Assembly (NCBI RefSeq): GCF_001941625.1
Contig: NZ_CP016076.1
Span: 1,178,001 to 1,242,000 of the forward strand
Reading direction: 5' to 3'
Length of the DNA: 64,000 bases
DNA from: Actinoalloteichus fjordicus
GTDB lineage: Bacteria; Actinomycetota; Actinomycetes; Mycobacteriales; Pseudonocardiaceae
Below are positions 56,976 through 64,000 of this stretch, in pieces; position 1 is the first letter of the stretch, and each line of letters begins with the position of its first letter. The notes under the pieces are model-generated. The model did no database searches and was not told where the DNA came from. It worked only from the letters and a program-made list of their open reading frames with translations. Position numbers and translations under genes: made by a program.

Positions 56976-58193
56976 TCAGGCGTTGACCGCTGTGGCCGGT
57001 TGGCTGGTGGTAGTCGTGCCGTCGTAGCCGGTGGCCAGATCCGCGGTGAGGTCAGCGCAGACCCCGGCACCGGTGAACGCTGCGGCGAGGGCGGCGGTGT
57101 CGACGCCGGTGTGGGAGGCGAGATCGGCCAGGTCGGCCGGGTTGCCGCTGAGCAGGGGGCGCAGCGCGGGCAACGCGACGGCCGGGACGGTGATCTTCTT
57201 GCCCGCCGCCTGCACGGTCACGATGTCGTCGTCGACCGTTAGTTCCGGCGGGAAGTTGGTCACGCACACCACGGCGCGGGGTGGGCCGAAGATCCCGAAC
57301 GCGGTGGTGTGCCGGGTGCGGGTGTCCTCGCGGTGGCGGGTGGCGAGGAAGTCCGCCGGGCTGCGCCTGTGCAGCAGGTCGGCGGCGACTGCCGCGAGCC
57401 GCTGGTGCTGGTCGGTGTCGGGCCGTTGGCCGAGGTCGACACGGAGCTCGCCGGTGGCGCGGGCTTGGTCGGCGATCCAGGCGAGGTAGTCGACACCGGT
57501 GCGTTGCGTGAGGCCGAAGGTGGCATGCAGGCTGTGCCCGTTCCCGCGTCCAGTGCGGGTGGCTTGATGCCACCAACCGCGTGGGATGTGCATGACGTCC
57601 CCGGTACGAAGGGTGCCGCTCCATACGATCTCGCCGCTAGGTTCGAGATTCGGTTCGGCGTCACGTTCCATCGGCGCGGGTCGGGTTGGGCCGCGCACCT
57701 CCCAGCTCTTGGTGCCGTCGAGCTGTACGACCAGGACGTCATGGCTGTCCCAGTGGATGCCCCACCCAGACGCTTCCTGGGTGGTCAGGTACATGTTGAC
57801 CCGGGTGTGCTCGCCGCTCCACCAACTCAGGGCTCGGCAAGCGACCTCCAGGGTGGCGTCCAGTGGGGCCAGGTCGTCCAAGACGAGAGTGGCGCCCTGC
57901 TCCAGGTAGTGCCCGATGCGGGGCATGGCGGCCATGGAGATCCGGTGGCCGCGGCTGCTCGGGTGCTGGGCCAAGTACTCGCGCGGGTGCAGGTCAGCGC
58001 CGTTTCGCAGCATCCGCAGCTGCGGGTTGTGCAGTTCACGGCGGGAGATGAGGTCGAGCAGTCGAGCCGGAGTGAGGAGCCGCGCGCACAGTTCGGGGTC
58101 GGGGAGGGTACCGCGGGCGAACTCGCGGCCGAGCCGGTCTGGGCCGGCCCAACCGAAGGCGTGCTCGATGCCGTGCACAAGCCGATGATCCAT
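56976..58193 (-). CDS. JmjC/cupin Fe(II)/2-oxoglutarate oxygenase
   Basis: A 405-residue oxygenase of the ROX (NO66/MINA/RoxA) type. Metal ligands are His147 and Asp149 (IHWDSHD) and distal His223 (GHSLHATFGL); GTKSWEVRG and GDVMHIPRGWWHQA complete the double-stranded beta helix. Known members hydroxylate ribosomal proteins or peptides. The C-terminal 150 residues are a winged-helix-like region (PALRPLLSGNPADLADL) as in RoxA. It is the last gene of an operon after a 35-codon peptide gene and an APH-fold kinase gene. A peptide-modifying role is inferred from that context; a ribosomal oxygenase is the alternative. ATG 58193 follows GGAGAGG. Confidence 0.85.
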   Translation of the reverse strand: MDHRLVHGIEHAFGWAGPDRLGREFARGTLPDPELCARLLTPARLLDLISRRELHNPQLRMLRNGADLHPREYLAQHPSSRGHRISMAAMPRIGHYLEQGATLVLDDLAPLDATLEVACRALSWWSGEHTRVNMYLTTQEASGWGIHWDSHDVLVVQLDGTKSWEVRGPTRPAPMERDAEPNLEPSGEIVWSGTLRTGDVMHIPRGWWHQATRTGRGNGHSLHATFGLTQRTGVDYLAWIADQARATGELRVDLGQRPDTDQHQRLAAVAADLLHRRSPADFLATRHREDTRTRHTTAFGIFGPPRAVVCVTNFPPELTVDDDIVTVQAAGKKITVPAVALPALRPLLSGNPADLADLASHTGVDTAALAAAFTGAGVCADLTADLATGYDGTTTTSQPATAVNA

Positions 58194-58290
58194 GACGACG
58201 CATCCTCTCCGTTGGCTGTCGGGCTGGGAGCGGTCGGGGCGGGCGCCGCTTGGGCAGCCCGCCCCGACCTGGGGTGCGGGACGGGTCTGG

Positions 58291-58398
58291 TCAGCCGTCC
58301 TTGTTCTCGCCGCTGTCTCCGGTGGCGCCGTCGCCGCTGAGTGCGGTGCGGCCGGTGACGCTGATCAGGTTCTCGACGGTGATCTCCACGGGGTTCAC
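58291..58398 (-). CDS. 35-residue peptide, candidate RiPP precursor
   Basis: GTG 58398 preceded by AGGGAAGGGG, and a TGA at 58291. The N-terminal half is leader-like and amphipathic (VEITVENLISVTG), the C-terminal half is Gly/Asp/Ser/Thr-rich and acidic. A second GTG at codon 4 gives a 32-residue product. It lies 20 bp after the APH-fold gene and 97 bp before the JmjC gene, in the same direction. A small, well-initiated frame between two potential modifying enzymes is the classic precursor position. No Cys is present, so thioether rings are unlikely. No known RiPP family was recognised. Confidence 0.6.
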   Translation of the reverse strand: MNPVEITVENLISVTGRTALSGDGATGDSGENKDG

Positions 58399-58418
58399 CC
58401 CCTTCCCTGGTGTCGGGG

Positions 58419-59237
58419 TCAGGACAGGTCGATGATGAGCTCGCCTGCGGCCTTGCGGGCTGGCTCGGCCAAGGGGTGCGCGTCGGCGCGCGTGGCGGCC
58501 AGGCGCAGCAGATTGCAGGTCACCCAGAGACGGGCGATCCGGCCGGAGCGAGTATCGAGATCCGCAGCGAATTCAGCGAGGACTCGGTCGGCGACCGCCG
58601 GGACGGCGAGCGCGGTGGCCCAGAGACAGGCGGCGTCGTTGCCACGCGGGGCCAGTCCCCAATCCGTCCAATCGAGAATCACCAGGCGGGGTCCGGTGAG
58701 GTTGCCCCAGTGCAGGTCACCGTGAGAGGTGGTCCAGTCGGTGACCGTGGTGTCGATCTGGTGGACGTCCTCGCCGAGTACCTGGCTGATGCGCCGGGTG
58801 ATCAGCTCCTGACGGCCCGACACGCGGAACGTGGTGAACCCGCCCAGCGCGGTCAGCGCGGCGCGCAGCTCCGCCCACCAGGCGTCTGGTAGTCCAGGGT
58901 CGGCGGCGAGGGTGGCACCGCCGGTGGCGATCACCGACTCGCCGACCAGTTCCATCTCCTCGGCACGCCACACCGTGGTGCCATCCGGATCGCGCCAGGT
59001 CGCGGACTGCACCCAGCCGGGCTTCGGCACACCAGAGATAACGGAGGCGGCCTCCGCGCCGACCCAGGATTGGGGCTGGATCCAGCCGGTTCCGCGCGAG
59101 GTCACCCGCACCCAGGTGCCGCGGTCGGTGCGATGCCCGGCGGACTCCGCCCACGCCCCGGTCGCGCTCGTCGAGCGGTCCAGTCGGACGTCGAGGCGCC
59201 GCTCGACCTCGGCGGCGACGGTCTCGGTCAGGTCCAC
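58419..59237 (-). CDS. APH-fold kinase-like protein
   Basis: A 272-residue protein with the aminoglycoside phosphotransferase / protein kinase-like fold. The catalytic loop SHGDLHWGNLTG (Brenner motif) and metal-binding LVILDWTDWGLAPRGND are intact. The N-terminal lobe is short and Trp-rich, and the P-loop is not obvious. GTG 59237 has AAGGAG 7 nt upstream. It is the first gene of the operon with the small peptide and the JmjC oxygenase. APH-like proteins act in several RiPP pathways (for example class V lanthipeptides and thioamitides), so peptide phosphorylation is possible; antibiotic phosphorylation is the simpler alternative. Confidence 0.85.
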   Translation of the reverse strand: MDLTETVAAEVERRLDVRLDRSTSATGAWAESAGHRTDRGTWVRVTSRGTGWIQPQSWVGAEAASVISGVPKPGWVQSATWRDPDGTTVWRAEEMELVGESVIATGGATLAADPGLPDAWWAELRAALTALGGFTTFRVSGRQELITRRISQVLGEDVHQIDTTVTDWTTSHGDLHWGNLTGPRLVILDWTDWGLAPRGNDAACLWATALAVPAVADRVLAEFAADLDTRSGRIARLWVTCNLLRLAATRADAHPLAEPARKAAGELIIDLS

Positions 59238-59393
59238 AGTGGCTCTCCTTTATGTGCTGGTGTCTAGTAGACGGTCGGCGACCGGTGCCGACGATCGTGA
59301 TTGCGGAGTGTGGGTGCGCCCGCACCGATCGTGGGCACGCTCTTGACCCGAACGGGGCTCCCGTAGTAGCGGCGCGGGGGTGATGATCGTGTC

Positions 59394-60620
59394 GTGGCCG
59401 ATGACACCGTGGGGGACGTCCTGCGTGCCGAGCGCCTGCGCCTACGGCTTACGCTGGAACAGGCGGGCCGACTGATCGGGTTCTCCAGCTCGACGCTCTC
59501 CCGCATCGAGCACAACCTGCGGCGGCTGGACATCGAGGAGCTGCGCGCGGTCGCGTCCCGGTATGGCATCGCGCCGTCGCGGCTGGGACTCGCTACTGTC
59601 GACGATCAACAGCACATCGATGGAAGCGGTGGGCACGTGCAGCGCAGACAGTTCTTGACCGCCGCCGCCGGTCTGGCCGTCCCGTACGCCGTGCTGGCCC
59701 GCCTCGATGATGCCCTGGTCGCCCTGCCCGCTGCGCGCGGCCAGGTCACCGAGTCCACTGTGACCGCCAGCATGGCCGTCAGTCAGGCCCTGTTCGACCG
59801 GGCGCAGTACACCGCTCTGGTCGCGGGACTGCCGGGCCTGCTGGCCGCCGCGCACGAGCTGGCCGACGTCCACCAGGATTCACGCTCCCAAGCAACGGTC
59901 GCGGCCTGCTACAACCTCGCGACCCACACCTTGACCAAGCTCGGGCAGCACCAGGTCAGCCGCCTGACCGCCGACCGCGCCATGAACCACGCCCGCCGCG
60001 CAGACTCTCCGCTCGCGCTAGCCTTGTCGGCACGCGCGATCGGCGTGGTGCTGCGTCACGAGGGTCGGCCCCGCATAGCTCAACGGGTCACGCTCGGCGC
60101 GATCGGTGCTGTGCAGGCCACCGGGTTGACCGTTCCCGCGGAGCGCGCCGTCCTCACCCAGATCTTGTGCACCGCAGCATATTCCGCGGCCACCAACGGC
60201 GACCAGGATCAAGCCGTCGACCTGATCGGCGCGGCCGAGGATGCCGTGTGCGGGCTCGACCGTCCGGTCATCGTTGGCGGCAACGCGGTCACCCCGGCCC
60301 AAGTCCAGCTCTACAAGATCGGGGTACACCGGGCCGCCGGGGACTCCAGCCAGGCGTTGGACGCCGCTCGCGGGCTGAGGCCCGAGCATTTCGCCACTGC
60401 GGAGCGCCGGAGCCGCCTGCACACCGACCTGGCCCGCGCTTGGTGGATGCACGGCCGTCCCGAGCAGACCGCCGCCGCGCTGCTGGCCGCCTACCACGAG
60501 GCCCCCACCGAATTGACCGGCCGCCCGGCGATTCGCCATATCGGTCTCGACCTCGTCCGGCGTCACCCCCACACCTCTGGGGCCCGGGAGTTGCGGCTCG
60601 CGCTGCGATCCAGCGTGTAG
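59394..60620 (+). CDS. XRE-family regulator with TPR-like C-terminal domain
   Basis: A 408-residue regulator. The XRE helix-turn-helix (about 5-62) has LRLRLTLEQAGRLIGFSSSTLSRIEHNLRRLD. A linker with RRQFLTAAAGLAVPYAV resembles a Tat-like stretch often seen in this regulator type and is probably not a signal. From about 110 on it is an all-helical TPR-like array (FDRAQYTALVAGLPGLLAAAHELADVH), as in actinomycete regulators that sense peptides or control specialised metabolism. GTG 59394 is the start. It is divergent from the APH-peptide-JmjC operon and is its likely regulator. Confidence 0.9.
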   Translation: MADDTVGDVLRAERLRLRLTLEQAGRLIGFSSSTLSRIEHNLRRLDIEELRAVASRYGIAPSRLGLATVDDQQHIDGSGGHVQRRQFLTAAAGLAVPYAVLARLDDALVALPAARGQVTESTVTASMAVSQALFDRAQYTALVAGLPGLLAAAHELADVHQDSRSQATVAACYNLATHTLTKLGQHQVSRLTADRAMNHARRADSPLALALSARAIGVVLRHEGRPRIAQRVTLGAIGAVQATGLTVPAERAVLTQILCTAAYSAATNGDQDQAVDLIGAAEDAVCGLDRPVIVGGNAVTPAQVQLYKIGVHRAAGDSSQALDAARGLRPEHFATAERRSRLHTDLARAWWMHGRPEQTAAALLAAYHEAPTELTGRPAIRHIGLDLVRRHPHTSGARELRLALRSSV

Positions 60621-60941
60621 GTGACCGGCCGCAGCACCGGCCTCTGGAGACCGCCAGCCGCCCCGCCCCCGAGACCTACACCGCCCCGCCTCGCCCCCGG
60701 CGTCGGCCAGAACACCTCCGGATGGACGCTTCACCTACAGGCCTGACCATATACATCGGACTTTCGACACGGCCCTTTGCCAGAATCGCCGTGCCCTCGT
60801 CACCAGCGCGGTGAACACACTCGGTGAGAGCGTGCCGCCGTCGCGGTCCTTGATGTCGCGGATCTCGACGACGACGCAGCTCTGGTCGCGGCCGATCTCC
60901 TCGCGGCTCGCGCCGGGGGTCGTGTGGGACGACGTGATCGA

Positions 60942-61031
60942 TCAGATGGCCGCCACCCGGTTCGCGCTGACCGAGTCGCCGCCGAGGTCGAAGAAGTTGT
61001 CGCCGACGTCGATCGTCCGGCCGGCAGTCAT
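60942..61031 (-). pseudogene. Truncated carrier-protein (PCP/ACP) domain
   Basis: ATG 61031 to TGA 60942 gives 29 residues containing DVGDNFFDLGGDSVSANRVA, the core thiolation motif with the phosphopantetheine-accepting Ser in GGDS. A complete domain needs about 75 residues; the two flanking helices are missing. It is the remnant of an NRPS or a standalone carrier protein. Its ATG overlaps the stop of the preceding short frame. Confidence 0.65.
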
Positions 61032-61279
61032 GTGAGGTCGGTTCGTGCGCGTCGGATGAGGTCCAGTGACAGATGCGGGCTACAGGTCTGCCGGTGGACT
61101 GCGGCCCAGGTCTCGACGTGCGTACGCAGGATGGGATGCTCCCCGACCACCGAGATATGCGGGTCGCTGAGCCCGCGCGCACGACACGCCGAGCGGGAGA
61201 CCGGCTCCACCACTCTCCCGTCCCGTGCGAACAGCGGTGTCATGTCGAACGGCTTGCGGCGGCCAAGCCTCTTCGTCAT
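61028..61279 (-). CDS. Hypothetical short protein, possibly a gene remnant
   Basis: An 83-codon frame from ATG 61279 whose text (FDMTPLFARDGRVVEP, ISVVGEHPILRTHVETWAA) reads like real protein. No ribosome site is visible and no family is recognised. Its TGA overlaps the ATG of the carrier-protein fragment, so both may be parts of one broken locus. Confidence 0.3.
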   Translation of the reverse strand: MTKRLGRRKPFDMTPLFARDGRVVEPVSRSACRARGLSDPHISVVGEHPILRTHVETWAAVHRQTCSPHLSLDLIRRARTDLT

Positions 61280-61454
61280 CGTCGCCGAACAGGGTTGGCT
61301 CGGCTGACACCACACCGCCGCCTGCCCGGCGAAGCTGACGACGCCGTTCGCCACGTGGCGGGGCCGCCGCCACGGCACCGCCACGCCCTCCGCCGCAAGC
61401 CTGCGACCGCGCGGACACACCGCGCCGCCGCACCGACTCCGGGCGTCGGTCCGC

Positions 61455-62279
61455 TCAGCCCTCCGGGTATTCGCGTGTCGGCTCGCCTGTGTAGTCGGCG
61501 AGCAGTGGGGGCGGCAGTGGGCCCTTGACCCGGCGGCCCGTGCCGGTCTCTTCCCAGGCGTGGGCCAGGATGCCGACGGAGCGGGCCAGTACGAAGAATC
61601 CTCGCGCCAGTTCGGGTTCGACGCCGAGTTCGGCGTAGACGATGGCGGTGACGCCGTCGATGTTCATCGGTGGTCTGCGTGTTCCGGTCGCCAGGGCACT
61701 CTCGATCGCGACCCCGGCCCGTAGGTACTCGCCGCTGAGCTGTCCGGCGGTGACTGCCTCCTCGACGAGTCCGAGCAGTACGTCGCGGCGCGGGTCGCGC
61801 GGGTGGAAGCGATGGCCGAAACCGGGGACGTACGCCTTCCTCGCTCGGTGCTCCGCGACGACCTCGGCCGCGACCTCGTCGACGTCGCGTCCCGTCTCCG
61901 CCACGGTGGCGGCGATGCCGTGCAGCACGGCGACGCACTGCTGACCCGCACCGCCGTGGGTGTCGCCGAGCACGTTGACGCCGTTGGCGATGGCCGAGTT
62001 GATCCCGACTCCGCAGGTCACGGCCATCCGCGCGCTCGCGATCGAGGGAGCCTGCGGGCCGTGGTCCACGCTGGCGACCAGCGCCGCCTGGAGCAGCCGC
62101 GACTGCGTCTCGGTCGGCAGCGCTCCCTTCGTCAGCAGCCAGATGGTGCTCACGAAGTCGAGCCTGCCGATGAGCTGTTCGATCGGGTAGCCGCGCAGCT
62201 CGATCTCGCCCGGGGCGATGCGGGTGACGGCGGTCGACCACCACGCGGTGGTGTCGGCGATGCCGGGGACCTCGGTCAT
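61455..62279 (-). CDS. Citryl-CoA lyase / citrate synthase-family enzyme
   Basis: A 274-residue protein, shorter than citrate synthase (about 370-430), as expected for the CoA-lyase branch. It keeps the core catalytic block KAYVPGFGHRFHPRDPRRD (His and Asp of the citrate synthase active site) and NVLGDTHGGAGQQC. It probably cleaves or condenses an acyl-CoA such as citryl-CoA into acetyl-CoA and an oxo-acid. The ATG overlaps the stop of the CoA-transferase gene (ATGA), which would supply the CoA thioester. A second TctA permease precedes both, suggesting import, activation and cleavage of a tricarboxylate. Confidence 0.87.
   Translation of the reverse strand: MTEVPGIADTTAWWSTAVTRIAPGEIELRGYPIEQLIGRLDFVSTIWLLTKGALPTETQSRLLQAALVASVDHGPQAPSIASARMAVTCGVGINSAIANGVNVLGDTHGGAGQQCVAVLHGIAATVAETGRDVDEVAAEVVAEHRARKAYVPGFGHRFHPRDPRRDVLLGLVEEAVTAGQLSGEYLRAGVAIESALATGTRRPPMNIDGVTAIVYAELGVEPELARGFFVLARSVGILAHAWEETGTGRRVKGPLPPPLLADYTGEPTREYPEG
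61742..61842 (-). repeat. 101-bp direct repeat, copy 2 (inside the lyase gene)
   Basis: It is 95% identical (5 differences) to 56716-56816 and in the same orientation, 5.0 kb away. The segment between the copies contains the JmjC/APH/peptide cassette, the XRE gene and decayed fragments. Confidence 0.9.
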
Positions 62280-63517
62280 ACGGCGTCCTCCTGGTGCAGC
62301 CGGGCGATCTCGTCGGGGGCGTAGCCGAGCTCGACGAGGATGTCCTCGGTGTGCTGGCCGAGCGTCGGCGGGGGCAGCACGGGCCTGCTCGGGCTGCCGT
62401 CGAGGTGGATGCCGTGCCCGAGGACCCGCAGCGGGCCCGCTCCTGCCTCGCCGGGAAACGGCAGCTCGTGGACCAGCTCGCGGGCGCGGATCTGCGGACT
62501 CTCCAGCATCTCCGGCACGGTCAGCACGGCGGCTGCGGGCACGCCCGCCGTGCTGAGTGCCTCCTCCCAGTGCGCGGCGGAGCGGGTGGTGAGGGCCGCC
62601 TCGAGTTCGGCGGTCAGGGCGGCCCGATGCGTCTTGCGCGCCTCGCGTTCGGCGAAGCGCGGATCGGTCGCCAGTTCGGGACGACCGATGATCCGACAGA
62701 GCAGTTCGAACTGCTGCTGCTTGTTGGCGGCGATGTTGAGTTCGCCGTCGGCGGTGCGGAAGGTGCCGGAGGGCGCCGCCGTGCCGTTGTCGTTGCCGAG
62801 CGGGCGGGCCTGCTGATCGGCGATCAGGTGATTGGAGGCGACCCAGCCCATGGCGGTGACGGCGGTCTCCAGCATGGAGACGTCGATCATGCAGCCGGTG
62901 CCGGTGCGTGCGCGGCCGAGCAGCGCGGAGGAGATCGCGAAGGCCGCCGCCAGGCCGCCCAGGGTGTCGGCGATGGGATAGCCCGCCCGCAGCGGGGCGG
63001 TGTCGGCGGTGCCGGTCACGCTCATCATCCCCGAGACGCCCTGGATGATCTGGTCGTAGGCGGGCTTGGCGCGCAACGGGCCCGTCTGACCGAAGCCGGA
63101 GATGGCGCAGTAGACCAGGCGCGGATTGATCCGCTTCAGCTCGGACCAGCCGAAGCCGAGCCGGTCGAGCACGCCCGGCCGGAAGTTCTCGCACAGCACG
63201 TCCGCGTTCGCGACGAGTCTGCGCAGCACCTCCCGGCCGGACTCCGACTTGAGATTGAGCGTGATCGAGCGCTTCTGCGCGTTCTGGGCCAGGAACGAGG
63301 CGCCGAGCTCCTGCCGGTTCAGCTCCGCCGAGGCGCCCAGCCTGCGGGCGAGATCACCGCCCTCGGGGATCTCGACCTTGACCACGTCCGCGCCGAGCAG
63401 CGCCAGCTGGTAGCAGGCGTACGGCCCGGCGAGGACGTTGGTCAGGTCGAGGACCCGGACTCCGGCGAGCGGGCCGGACCCGGCCTCGGGCGGAGTCCCG
63501 GACGAATCGTCGTTCAT
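62276..63517 (-). CDS. CaiB/BaiF family (class III) CoA-transferase
   Basis: A 413-residue enzyme that moves CoA between carboxylic acids. Hallmarks are GVRVLDLTNVLAGPYACYQLALLGADVVKVE, ENFRPGVLDRLGFGW and SGFGQTGPLRAKPAYDQIIQG with the Asp that forms the acyl-enzyme. YPIADTLGGLAAAFAISSAL follows. The ATG overlaps the stop of the upstream TctA gene and its stop overlaps the start of the lyase gene, so three proteins are coupled. The probable job is to activate the acid imported by the transporter. Confidence 0.94.
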   Translation of the reverse strand: MNDDSSGTPPEAGSGPLAGVRVLDLTNVLAGPYACYQLALLGADVVKVEIPEGGDLARRLGASAELNRQELGASFLAQNAQKRSITLNLKSESGREVLRRLVANADVLCENFRPGVLDRLGFGWSELKRINPRLVYCAISGFGQTGPLRAKPAYDQIIQGVSGMMSVTGTADTAPLRAGYPIADTLGGLAAAFAISSALLGRARTGTGCMIDVSMLETAVTAMGWVASNHLIADQQARPLGNDNGTAAPSGTFRTADGELNIAANKQQQFELLCRIIGRPELATDPRFAEREARKTHRAALTAELEAALTTRSAAHWEEALSTAGVPAAAVLTVPEMLESPQIRARELVHELPFPGEAGAGPLRVLGHGIHLDGSPSRPVLPPPTLGQHTEDILVELGYAPDEIARLHQEDAV

Positions 63518-64000
63518 ACCAGTGCTTTCTCTTGACGACGTCGCCGAACACGCTGGATGAGCAGGCCGACGACGACGAGCGCGAGCAGGCTGTACAGGGT
63601 GATCGAGATCGGGCTGGAGACCAGCGCCGCCGGGTCGCCCTCGCTCACGGCCATCGCTCGCCGGTACTCGGTCTCGGCGAGCGGTCCGAGGATCACGGCG
63701 ATGAGCACGGGCGCGACGGGCAGCCCGTACCGGCGCATCGCGAAGCCCAACAGGCCGATGGCCAGGACCAGCACGAGATCCAGGACCTTGCTGCTGGTGG
63801 CGTACACGCCCAGCATCGCGAACACCGTGATCCCGGCGTAGAGGTAGTGGCGGGGCACCTTCAACAGCTTGGCCCACAGGGGTGCGAAGGGCAGGTTGAG
63901 GATGAGCAGCACGACCATGCCGATGAAGAAGCTGGCCAGCAGCGCCCAGACCAGCTCGCTGGCCCGCTCGAACAGCAGCGGTCCCGGCTGAAGACCGTAC
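63514..64000 (-). CDS. tctA: Tripartite tricarboxylate transporter permease TctA, C-terminal part
   Basis: The gene continues beyond the window. The last 162 residues are present, starting in GLQPGPLLFERASELVW, a conserved TctA block, followed by ASFFIGMVVLLILNLP and three to four more spans ending in RRRRQEKALV. This is a second TctA in the window, distinct from the one at 53.8 kb. Its stop overlaps the CoA-transferase start (ATGA), so permease, CoA-transferase and lyase form one operon. Confidence 0.94.
   Translation of the reverse strand, partial: YGLQPGPLLFERASELVWALLASFFIGMVVLLILNLPFAPLWAKLLKVPRHYLYAGITVFAMLGVYATSSKVLDLVLVLAIGLLGFAMRRYGLPVAPVLIAVILGPLAETEYRRAMAVSEGDPAALVSSPISITLYSLLALVVVGLLIQRVRRRRQEKALV

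Larger units (their letters stand above)
60621..61454. other. Region with decayed gene fragments
   Basis: About 830 bp with no intact gene recognised. It holds a carrier-protein fragment and a short upstream frame, listed separately. The adjoining minus-strand text IRDIKDRDGGTLT (about 60820-60865) also looks like real protein but lies in another frame. Confidence 0.5.

Noticed and set aside
60815-60905. DUF397-like protein (CVVVEIRDIKDRDGGTLT) next to an XRE gene
   Set aside because: The Cys and RDxKDxDG pattern is suggestive, but the conserved Trp residues and a proper start are missing, and the downstream text does not fit the family.

Overview
The window reads as the chromosome of a high-GC filamentous actinomycete, most likely of the Pseudonocardiales (an Actinoalloteichus-like organism would fit, but this is inference). 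The reasons are the very high GC content, frequent GTG and TTG starts, the dense set of TetR/MarR/LysR/MmyB regulators with divergent targets, DesK/NarL two-component pairs, WXG100/EspC-type secretion substrates and a secreted GH10 xylanase. No tRNA, rRNA, IS element or CRISPR array was found.

Layout. 0-11 kb: the end of a histidine kinase with its NarL regulator, a PPOX-fold protein, an SDR divergent from an MmyB-type regulator, a GH10-CBM2 xylanase with xylanase-type palindromes upstream and a possible decayed GH3 gene beside it, a GMC oxidoreductase, and an NmrA-like reductase divergent from a TetR gene across three operator-like repeats. 11-18.6 kb: a large secreted PA14/beta-propeller/CBM/DUF1080 protein, a MarR gene followed by a three-gene membrane and beta-propeller operon, and a TetR/SRPBCC pair with twin operators. 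18.7-25.5 kb: an ABC-2 exporter with a DesK/DesR-like pair, then a DHA2 exporter with its TetR regulator. 25.9-37.1 kb: a type VII secretion substrate island (YbaB-like, EspC-like, CpnT-N-like with 26-residue repeats, a T7SS-associated protein and two paralogous effectors), interrupted by a dialkylglycine decarboxylase-like gene and its LysR regulator. 37.4-44.9 kb: SDRs, GNAT, TetR, DHA1 MFS, an internally deleted flavin monooxygenase pseudogene, LysR, and a MarR/methyltransferase operon preceded by 13 copies of a heptanucleotide. 45-55.4 kb: an aldarate catabolism island with an Mqo/FAD-oxidase fusion, galactarate/talarate dehydratase, glucarate dehydratase and a divergent TctCBA importer. 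55.4-61.5 kb: a secreted trypsin, then a JmjC oxygenase / 35-codon peptide / APH-fold kinase operon with a divergent XRE regulator, bounded by a 101-bp direct repeat. 61.4-64 kb: the end of a second TctA permease coupled to a CoA-transferase and a citryl-CoA-lyase-like enzyme.

How the genes work together. In the 48-55 kb block, aldarates are probably imported by TctCBA and dehydrated by the two enolase-superfamily enzymes, with the downstream FAD enzymes oxidising 2-hydroxyacids. The block at the right end looks like uptake, CoA activation and cleavage of a tricarboxylate. The two most unusual systems are (i) the JmjC/APH/short-peptide cassette, a candidate for a new RiPP-type pathway, and (ii) the tandem T7SS effectors, which share a near-identical N-terminal module and carry divergent C-terminal domains with a conserved His-Cys pair suggestive of a clan CD-like cysteine peptidase.
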